22,486 nt of DNA, from positions 1-22,486 of the forward strand of contig JAYMSP010002788.1 of the NCBI GenBank assembly GCA_036897095.1, given 5' to 3'. Positions 1 through 10,000 of this stretch are shown piece after piece. This stretch comes from Plantago elongata. Lineage: Eukaryota > Streptophyta > Magnoliopsida > Lamiales > Plantaginaceae. A program made the translations under genes and the position numbers. A model generated the notes under the pieces. The model was not told the DNA's origin and made no database searches. It worked only from the letters and a program-made list of their open reading frames with translations. Numbering within the stretch: the stretch's first letter is position 1; the number at the start of each line of letters is the position of its first letter.

Positions 1-110
1 CTCTTTGAATCTGGTGTGAGAGTAGAGGAATGGAGAGTGTGGAAAAGGAGCTTTGAGAAGGATACCAGATTCCTTACTGGCTTGACGGAGAAGCTTCTCT
101 GCTTTTCCAT
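1..110 (-). CDS. Possible 5' end of a leftward gene, cut by the window edge
   Basis: On the minus strand an ATG at 110..108 opens a frame that stays open for 36 codons to the window edge. It begins MEKQRSFSVKPVRNLVSF. The A/G-rich stretch just upstream on that strand (GAAGAAGAAG-type on plus, 133-150) and the following T-rich run look like a plant leader, and the ATG has G at +4. I do not recognise the peptide, and 36 codons without a stop can occur by chance. No motif or splice site supports it further. It may be a genuine truncated gene or only a chance open frame. Confidence 0.3.
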   Translation of the reverse strand, partial: MEKQRSFSVKPVRNLVSFSKLLFHTLHSSTLTPDSK

Positions 111-2292
111 GACTTATTATTTATGTTTAGCATTGAAGAAGAAGAAGCCACATTAGCACTAGTTTTTCTTTCTTTTTTTTTTGGTTAATCCACCTAAGTG
201 AAATTATGCCACATAGGGAGACACATCAGCAGATAATGCCACATAATCGTCGGAGTCAACGCCGAAATTCAAATTGGGTTTATCTGTAATAAAAAAACAA
301 CAGAGGGTCCTCCGTAATTTGAGCAAAAGGGAGGGCGTCCATATGTAATTGTTCCTTTTATTAATGAAAAGGGAAAAAAAGTTAAAACGTGATAATTTAA
401 TAAAGTTTAATTCAATTTGTGGGTCGGAGATGATTAACCTATTATACTTCCACTTTTTGTCACATGGAAACGACGAATGTATGAACAATACCATAACAAC
501 CGGCTAGAGAGAGTCATGCATTTATTAAAGTCATTGATGGATTTTTCAAAATGGAAGTTTTAAAATAGCTGGGTATCATTGTGTTCAAACTTGATGGGTC
601 CCTCTCCGACCTTTCTGATTATACCCTTCCAATTATTAGGACAAATGCAAAAAGTTCATCGAAGTTGATCTTTCACTATTCAAACTAGCTCTATACAACT
701 CATCATTACTAAAATGACTCAAAATCAACACAAAAAAATACAAAAAATAAGTACTAGTCTGATGGTGCATACCAAATCATAAAAACACCAGTAAACTACA
801 AATGGTTATACACCGGACTAATTTACCACTAATTTTTAGTTAACCTTTCAACTTTATAATTTTTTTTATAAAAATTCGTTAGGTGAATGAATACTATTTT
901 TATTAATTAAAAAGCTAATTAGTTTGATAAACTAATTAAGTTAATTTTTCTTTGGGTAAGAATTATACTTTTTGTACTGTATATTTTATTAAGTAACATG
1001 TAGATATAGAGAAAGAGTACTTCACTCTAGTCATAATGAAGTCTTAATTATCAATTTTATATCATGCAAAAGTACAGGGCCCTTGCTGAAGATGTCAAAG
1101 ACGGTACCCTTTATGTAGCTTCATCTTTGTCGAATTTAATTTTATTAATTTCTCGAACCAATTAATTTTTCCATTAATTTTGCTAAATAAAACATATGCT
1201 AAAAGGAATGAATAAGCATACTTACGGATTGTTAACTTTTTCCGCACATCTGACATGCAATTTATATAGTATAATTGTTAATTTAACAATCGGACTACTA
1301 ATGGACCGATCCCAACGTTTTGGACTAGCGTGATTACTCATAGACATATTTTCGAGTGATATGCTAGTTTCACTGTACTAACACAAATTATTTTCAACGC
1401 ATTTTATCTTTACTTGTGCGCGAATCGAAATACTTCTCAGTTGGTCACCTATCCTAAAATTGTTCCATATCAAGTACGATATGAAATTTCATAGGTGGAT
1501 TTTCAAAAAAAATGTTCACTTTATCCGTATGAATAGCGTTTTCATGTAACTGTAAAAATTCAAGGCAAGTCCAATGTAAACATTGTAAAAGTAATTATGG
1601 ATGATCGATTTATAAACATATGAGAGGTCAAACCACAAAGCATATCCATTGCAATTTATAATTACAATGGGGACGTCAGGTGGGGGACCTTGCATGGACA
1701 GAAACTAGTATTCAAGTTAATTGATCATGTTGATGTGTTTTCAATAATCGATGTACGTATATACATGCATATTAATATATTATCCATCTTTAAACATAAT
1801 ATGCTTTATATAAATATTTGTAGCAGTTAGTTTGCTGTCACCTTCAACATGGAGTACTACAACATGCAGAGTAGGTGACTAATTTAGAATCTCAAATGTC
1901 CCAGTTATTTCAAGTGTCAAAATCAAACTTTTGTCTTGATATAGGCTTGCATGTCACTAGAGTGTAGAGACCAAACATTAATGCGATGAAAACATAACAA
2001 TGCCTATAGGCCAAATCAAACAAAGCCCACCTGGGGATGATTGGGCTATTTTTTGTTTGAGAATCATCTGGCTAGAATACACAAAAGTTGAATTAACTAC
2101 TTCATAATCTAGTACTATGTCATATTTTATTAACAATTTAAATAACTTTCAAATTTCTAAAAGTATAAGTGACAAAGTTTACGCAATCCAATCATCCTAA
2201 ATAGTCAATGTATATTTTAAATAAATATCACTATTTCTTCTTTAAAATTACATCACCACTGTGGTCGCCAAATAACCACAAGCTCTGTTGAT
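111..2292. other. Intergenic DNA, no gene seen
   Basis: AT-rich sequence with stops in all frames. A minus-strand open frame at 204-494 lacks codon character and known motifs. The stretch at about 205-360 contains two ATGCCACATA copies and a somewhat GC-richer segment, which may be an old repeat. I cannot classify it. No RNA gene, inverted repeat or tandem array stands out in the rest. Confidence 0.5.
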
Positions 2293-2499
2293 GTGAGCGT
2301 TTTTCTAAAAAAAGTTGAACCTTTAAAACACAACTTAGCTTTAACCATTGAAGCTCACTCGACGAGAGCTTCACTCCCTGTTCTGGAAGCTCGAAAAGTG
2401 ATAGAAGCTTTCGAGTTTATATGGAAGAAGATCGACCGCAACTCCGGTGAAGTGGTAGGAAATTCCCCGTGCTCAGATCTTCTTTATTTTATTAATTAA
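2293..2499 (+). other. Short coding-like island, possibly a gene fragment
   Basis: A 68-codon open stretch begins at a GTG and has no in-frame ATG to start it. Its base composition is richer than the surrounding AT-rich DNA. The middle reads LPVLEARKVIEAFEFIWKKI, which looks like an amphipathic helix, followed by DRNSGEVV. A GT at 2456 (GGTAGGAA) could be a donor, so it could be a stranded exon. I do not recognise the family. It could be a gene relic or a chance frame. Confidence 0.25.
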
Positions 2500-3780
2500 A
2501 AAAATGAATGTAAAATTGGTGCTTTGTGTTTCTTTTTATTGTTAGGATTGGTATATTTTGTTATGAACGGGGGTAAGTAATTGGTGTATATAATTTTTTT
2601 TAAATAAGCAACTTATTGCGACCTCGTTATGCATCAATGCGACACGTAGTCGCATTAATAAAAAATTAAGGGTTGTGATCAAATGAACTAGTGGTATATA
2701 TCGTACTACTAGCACAAGTACAATGTGACTACTAACACAAGTACAATGTGACTGTATCATAGTTAGCTCTCCAAATTGAAAACATCATATCAATATGTTA
2801 TTTAAACTACACATATTATTTTTCTTTTTCTTTTTAGTTTTAACTCGACACACGTGCCAGTTGCCACATTCAATTAAAAGAAAAAGAGTTTCTTTAGCAA
2901 GTATCAACCGAACCCAGTAAACTTCGGTGTACATAAGTCAAATATATAGAGATTTGGAATTAAAAATTATATATAAAAGTTGACATTAAAATAACATAAT
3001 AACCTGAAAAACACGGACATTTTTAGTTCCTCACGTGTCTATAAAACAAGTTTATAATGTAACCAAACCCCCCAACCCATATTTCATAATCATGAAATAA
3101 TCCTCATGTTGTTGATTCCTGTTTTGGTGGTTCACGTAGGGGCGTGGCGTGGAGGTTAATTTATTGTACGTGATCATTGACATAACACCTAGTGGATGCC
3201 TCCAATGGTGGGAAGTGGGAACCGAGAATATAACAGTAGGCCACTGCAAGATTGCATATTTTAAGGCGACTACATGCCAGTCTACTAACATGGAGAAAGG
3301 ATGTAATGAGCATAATTAATTGAGTGTGAGATAAATGGGAGATAAGCAACATCTGTTGGAAGTTGGTTGTTCTAATAGTAGTCGGAAAAAAGATGATTGT
3401 TGTATAAATAGGGTTCAAATAGTGAAGACATCAAAAACTATGGCATGTAATGATTTAATAATGTCAATGTACGAAGACTAATTTAAGACTTTTAATAAAG
3501 TTTTGGAAAGAAAAAGAATAATATTAATCAACAAATTATTGATTCAACCTTTTTAATAGTAATTTTATTTTTCATATTAGACACTCAAATCACCCTTAAT
3601 TTTTTGTTTGCTAAACAAATTAAGAATCATTAACTAATCAAACTCCAAACTACAAAATCATGGGAATTAAATTTTACCTAACATAAGTAAAGGTATAAAT
3701 AACCCAAATTTGCTAATCTACAATAATAATTAAAATAACCACGTATACGTTTATTATGTATTTAATCGTATACATCTTGA
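2500..3780. other. Intergenic DNA upstream of the helicase gene
   Basis: No convincing gene. Overlapping minus-strand open frames at 2542-2760, 3052-3291 and 3161-3418 lack domain signatures and start context. A CACGTG G-box-like hexamer lies near 3033 and a TATAAATAG near 3402. The only ATG soon after the latter opens a 13-codon frame, so I do not call a gene there. Confidence 0.5.
2705..2750. repeat. 23-bp tandem repeat, two copies
   Basis: The unit ACTACTAGCACAAGTACAAT plus GTG is repeated immediately, with one G-to-A difference (2705-2727 and 2728-2750). This near-perfect head-to-tail duplication is probably recent. No function is visible. Confidence 0.85.
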
Positions 3781-3796
3781 ACCGACCGAAATATTA

Positions 3797-3821
3797 ATGG
3801 GCTAAAAACCTTTTAGCCCAT
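3797..3821. promoter_or_regulatory. Palindromic site II (TGGGCT/AGCCCA) element
   Basis: ATGGGCTAAAA (3797-3807) and TTTTAGCCCAT (3811-3821) are perfect 11-bp inverted arms around ACC. Each arm carries TGGGCT, the core of plant site II elements (TGGGCY), which TCP factors bind in promoters of growth and translation-related genes. It lies about 190 bp upstream of the helicase ATG. The promoter role is inferred from motif and position. A smaller inverted pair, GCCTGC/GCAGGC, follows at 3832-3854. Confidence 0.6.
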
Positions 3822-3955
3822 GGATGTCCCTGCCTGCAAATCAAGTAAGCAGGCGGATCAATAATTCATTTATTCCAATTCCCAAACACAAGAAAGAGCG
3901 CAGAAATCTACATTTCTATTCATCATTCATCAATTAGGATTCTTCAAATCCCTAA

Positions 3956-4044
3956 ATCATCATCATCATCATCATCTTCTTCTTCTTCTACTTTACCATT
4001 TTGTGCTCATAATGAACCATTACAACAACAACAACAACAACAAC
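3956..4044 (+). repeat. Trinucleotide repeats spanning the helicase start codon
   Basis: An (ATC)7 run (3956-3976) is followed by a (TTC)n run (about 3977-3989), both in the presumed 5' leader. An AAC/CAA run (about 4021-4044) lies just inside the coding sequence, where it gives eight consecutive asparagines. No ATG occurs between about 3850 and the start at 4012, so the leader appears free of upstream start codons. Such runs commonly vary in length. Confidence 0.85.
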
Positions 4045-7000
4045 AACAGCAACAATAATGGTGGCGCATATCATTCACGAGGGCGAAATCCGCCGGGGAT
4101 CGGCAACGGACGGGGCGGCGGTCCGAATTACCCTAACCGGAACCCTAATTACCAGCACATACAGACCCACCCTAACCCGAATTACGTGCACAGGACCCCT
4201 CAGAATCAGCTTCACCCGCAACAGCAGCAACCGCAACAGTGGATGCGCCGAAACCCTAATTCCGATTCTTCTCGTGAAGTTGAAAAAAGTGTCCACTCTG
4301 AATCCGCTGGCTCAACGTAATCCTGCATCTTGGCTCGTTTTATAATTTTTTTAGCCTAATGTTGTGTGCATACGATGCTGATTTTATTTTCTTAATTCCA
4401 TTGCTAACTTCGTTTTGGATAATGTAGTATTGTTAAATTGTGGAAATTGTTTCATTGGTTATGTTCGACTGGAAGATCAGTGTGTTGCATTCTGTGAATT
4501 ATGACTTTGGGGGAATTGTTTGCATAGGAAGAGGAGTCATGTTTCTTGTTACAGAGTCTTTTGGAATATTCGGTTTAATTGAATGCTCACGATTGGTCAG
4601 GTCTCAAGATTGGAAGGCCAGATTAGCGAAACCACCTCCGGATACCCGGTATCAGACTGAGGTATGATGGAATTGTAATTTGTATTTTTAACAATGGTTG
4701 TTTTAAATTTAAGTAATATTTCCAATTAATTGGAATGTTTCCTATAGATTTGTTAGTCTGGTGTGGCAGGCAGATTATTTGGGTTGTTAGGATACTTATT
4801 CTAGACATCTAGTTAATAGTCTAGCAGTAGGGTTAGGGTAGATAAATTAGTCCATGTTTAGGTATTTATTACGTTTTGAACAAGTTAGGTGTGGAAATTC
4901 GATGACTGGTATTCATCCTGGTCTACGGTCTTCTTCTTTTATTAATAATCCACAACGGAGCATCATCAACCCGCTAAGGAATGCTTGTAGCATCGTGCTT
5001 TTCTGCTGTTGAGGGAAGAGCATAGTGGGAAATATATGCACTCTTTTGAAATTTCTGAAGTGTCTTGGTCTTTCAACTTGTTTTTGGTCCACAAATATGT
5101 TCTTTTACCTTCTGGTCTTTTAAAAGCTGCCTAAGGAGACTTTTTTTGTCCTGAACATTGTCTGTAAATTACTCGCAAAAAGTATAACACAATGTTATAT
5201 TAATAAAATGTACTTAATTTATTTTCATAATATAATTTTATTATATTTTGTTGTCATGTAGTTTGAAAGTAATATAGGGCCGAAGTTCCAAAAAAAGTCT
5301 CCTTAGGAAGATTTTAAAAGACCAGGGGGAGTACTTTATATAGGAATTGACGGAAAAGATCTTTTTTGACAATTGACATCATATCTGAACTCTTCTGAGG
5401 GACCTAACTATCTTTATAGAGTTACTAAAAGAGACCGACAAACATTATAGTTATAGCCAGAAACATAAACGTGTAAACAAAATGATAACTCATAAACCAT
5501 TAAACTTATACTTAAGAAATCCATCGGCCCCTCACTAAGGCAAGTTACTTCCAAGCTATGTGAATAAATCATCCCTCTTTTTATAATCAAACCTATTGAT
5601 ATAGATTTGTAAAATGTGTAAATTAAGATATAGTGATGTGTATTCCTTCTTAAGGAGTGGTTAAGATGCTTCTGAATTAATAACTTAATTTACAACTCTT
5701 TTCCATTTATGAAACCAAGGTCTGACTAGCTAAATATTAAAACCTTTGTCAATACTAAAAACATTTAGTTTCGTAGCGAATCAGTGGGACTAGCACAGTA
5801 TTGTCGTTTTCATAGACATCTCTTCTCCTCATCTAGAAATTTTCTTGACCATCTTATTTGCGTATAACTCACCTATCCCTACTTAAAATATTAACAATTG
5901 GATTGTATCATAGTGGTAACATAAAATTATTATTATCTACTTTAACATGGAAGTATATTAATTGGGCACTTTTTCTTCTCCTTCCCTGTCCTTTGTCTTC
6001 CCCGATTCCTTAACTGGATCAGGAAGTTTTGAAAGTTGAGATATGTTTCATTTATGGAACGAAACATTAAACTATTTTCGAGTAACCGTATCATAATAAG
6101 TGCTTCTTAGCTTATGCGACCACTATGTTACTATTATGTTTTCTCTTTGGTTTTGTTTCTTCCTTTCAACTACCATCACCAGTAAGTACAAGCATCTAGC
6201 TTCAGCTACACGCTTCAGTTGGAACACTCAACACGCATGCACAAATATGACGCTTGGCAGTGCACATGCATGGTTCTGTGTTCCCAAGGACATGCAGAAT
6301 TAGAACGCACACGTTGCTAGTGCAAGAGGAGCCATCTGTTGTTATTTAGAATAACATTTTTGGCAATATCTTATATCTTCTCTTAAATTTGATGCTCCAT
6401 AAATAATACTGCTCCTTTTACTGTCAAACAATCCTAAATGTTCAAGTTCGTTTGTTCATGGTTTATCAATTGATATGTCTTCTTTCATGCAGGATGTCAC
6501 AGCAACAAAAGGAAATGAATTTGAAGATTACTTTCTTAAACGTGAATTGTTGATGGGAATATATGAAAAGGGGTTTGAGAGGCCTTCTCCCATTCAAGAA
6601 GAAAGTATTCCCATTGCTTTGACCGGCTGTGATATTCTTGCCCGGGCCAAGAATGGTACAGGGAAAACTGCTGCGTTTTGTATCCCGTCTCTTGAAAAAA
6701 TTGACCCAGATAACAATGTTATTCAAGGTATCCATGCTTTTCTAGAAGCTCTATTGTTTTAGTTAACTTCAGATTACAAATTTATGTTGATGATCAAGCG
6801 TAATATTGAAGACCTGTGATTGAATGTTTAATTGATATGGTTGTGATCATTTGAAACTTAATGGTCGTGCGTGTCATCTGGAGAAATTACAGTATGCCCA
6901 ACAATCTAGTTTCATAATTTGCATTCACTTGGTACTTGGTAGAGATACTTCTGTTTCACGTGTTAATAAATTACTCTAGCATATTTGGAGATAATTTTGG

Positions 7001-10000
7001 ATCTAGTGGCAAGATTATTGACTTTTGTGGTGGCAATGCAATTTTTGTTGTTATGAGTTCCTGCCATGTTTGCTAATTTCAGCCCTGTATCTTGTTAGCA
7101 TAGTATACTAGGCACATGACATCAAAATGGGTAGAGTTGAACCCTCACTGACCTGAGCCCATTAAATACCTGAAAAAATTCTTAGTTCAGACACAAGTAG
7201 GCAATTCACCCAAATCCATTTTGGTACTCGTGTAGGAAATGAACTACCTGAAATCCACCAGGTATCAATCTGTCCAAAAAAAGCCACTTCTGACTGGAAC
7301 ATGAATGTCCTAGATGGACTTATAACCCATAGTACTAAATGTCCAACTTAAATGATGCATGTATTTTAAGAATCGACCTTAAATGACATATCTTCCTTTT
7401 TTTCTGCTCTAACAGGCACCCAATTCGTACGCATAATATTTATGCGGGTACATGTTGCATTTGGCTAGAGTACCCGTCCCCTAGTTAGTGAGGGTTGTAT
7501 ACTGCTTAGAAGTCCAGGCACTGAGTACCTTTATCTCCAGTCAACCTCCCCTTGCCAAATTCCACTTATTAATGTATCTGGAATGGAGTTAACATCCTAG
7601 ATTTTGTCATGAACCAGCATTGTCTATCTAATTCAAAATTAAAATCCTGGGAAATTCGTTTTGCCCCCATTCAATCTGCCTTGTTGATCAAGACTAATGT
7701 TTACAGTTGAATTAAAATTTGAAAAGTTAGTAATCACAGTCCACTAACTTTACTGTGTTACTTAAGTGCCATCTGATGTTTGCCAATTGTAAATTTGGAA
7801 CATCATCATTTAAAATGATTTATTTGATCATTTTGGCATATATGAGAGATCTGGCTATTGCAGTTGGAGCAAATGACATGTAAACAGCTGAATATTGGAA
7901 ATTGCTGCAACCCTGACCTTGTCTCTTCAGTTTTCATACATGTTGTCTTATTATTAATATATTTGTATTGAAGTGTATAACTTATAAATTGTGATTAGTT
8001 ATGTCTAGTTACGGCATAGGCCAATTACTTAGTTTATGACTGATCACCGGCACCCAAGTAAATTGAAATTTTGAATATGGGGTAGACAAACCGTAATAAA
8101 ATTACCTCACGATGTGCTAGCAAAACAGAATGGGACTCTTGAAAGATAAAACTGTGGATGCAACTCTATATTGCAAGATGTAACTTTAGGTGCTTTAATT
8201 GACTCAGATAGATGCTACAAAGCATGTTAGGATCTGCATGCTTAGTGACAATGCACAAGTTTTGGGGAATTTAGGTTGACCAAAGAATATCGGCTTGGGG
8301 TTAACATTTTGATTTGCTACCTAAGTACGCTGAAAGGACTGAATTAAATTCTGGAATCTATTCTAAAACTCAGCGAGGGCAAACAATGTACTTAGTGATG
8401 TTCATGTAAGTTCGATTTGGGTACATCCCTACTTTCAGCACTGCTAAGACTCTTCTGAGAGAAAGATAGGAAGAGAGAATCAGGAAACTATCTCTGACCT
8501 AATATTGAAGTTTTGATGCAGAACCGATATGAAATGTGAATGTGTTTTCATGATACATTTTGAGATAAAAGTAAAACAAGGCTTCTCCTCAAACCGCAGT
8601 CTCAATAAACTATTTATATTTTAGCACTGACCAGTAAACTAGTTCTGCAATTGGTAAAATCTTAAATGTTTTGATGCAGAACTGATATGATACGTGAATG
8701 TGTTTACTTGATTTTTTTTATTTTTATTTTTGGTGATGAAGCAAGGCTTCTTTCTTAAGCTGCATGCACCACCTGACTGTCTGTCTCTCAAAAAATGCAG
8801 TTGTTATATTAGTACCAACCAGAGAATTAGCTCTTCAGACATCGCAAGTTTGTAAAGAATTAGGAAAGCACTTGAATATTGAGGTAATGGTTACCACAGG
8901 AGGAACCAGTCTGAAGGACGATATCATGCGATTGTATCAACCAGTACACTTACTGGTTGGAACTCCTGGAAGAATACTTGACCTAGCAAAGAAAGAAATA
9001 TGTATTTTAAAGGATTGCTCCGTGCTTTGCATGGATGAGGTACGTACTCATAGAAATGTATTAGTAGTTACCTGTTTGCATGTTTTTACATTTGATTCTG
9101 CTGAGTGACCCTGCCAGTAGTTCATAATTTTCTTTCAGATTCCTTGATATAAATAAAGCCGAAGTGTTGTTAAATGTTCTGATAGTGGGCTGAAAGATGC
9201 TACTGCTTTCTTCTTTATTTCCAGCCCATACATATGATGTCTACGGATAACTAGCCTCCATTTGAGAGACATAGGCTCATGAATTCTTCCTGACATTCAA
9301 GGTACTTAGGAAGAGTGGATAACTAATGAGTTCTTTATTCTCATTTTCACAGGCTGATAAGCTATTATCCCCAGAATTTCAACCGTCAATAGAGCAGCTG
9401 ATTGCTTTTCTTTCTCCAAACCGGCAAATTTTGATGTTTTCAGCTACATTTCCAGTTACCGTGAAGGATTTCAAGGATAGGTATTTGAGAAAGCCGTATG
9501 TCATTAATCTAATGGATGAACTCACTCTCAAAGGTATCACTCAGCATTATGCTTTTGTAGAAGAAAGACAGAAAGTACACTGCCTTAATACGCTGTTCTC
9601 TAAGGTTTGATCTCCACACATTGTGTTTATTCCTCAGCTACATTATTTCAATTTAAAAACATTGGTAATATATGAATATTTTTTTTCCTCAGCTGCAAAT
9701 TAATCAGTCAATTATCTTTTGCAATTCTGTGAATCGGGTGGAACTGCTTGCAAAGAAAATTACAGAGCTGGGTTATTCTTGCTTTTATATTCATGCTAAG
9801 ATGCTTCAAGATCATCGTAACAGGGTATTTCATGACTTCCGGAATGGTGCTTGCAGGAACCTTGTTTGTACTGGTATGATGCAGTTTACTTTTCAAATAA
9901 ATTGTTAGTGCCTATTTCTATCAAAATGAGACATTATTTATTTGTTTGTGCATAACCACATTCATTGTTAATCATATGTTAAATTGATTCTGTAACATTT

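Noticed and set aside
4058..4345. Second open frame overlapping helicase exon 1, and a minus-strand frame at 4075-4296
   Set aside because: Both are shadows of the GC-richer first exon. The true frame continues through splicing into recognised helicase sequence.
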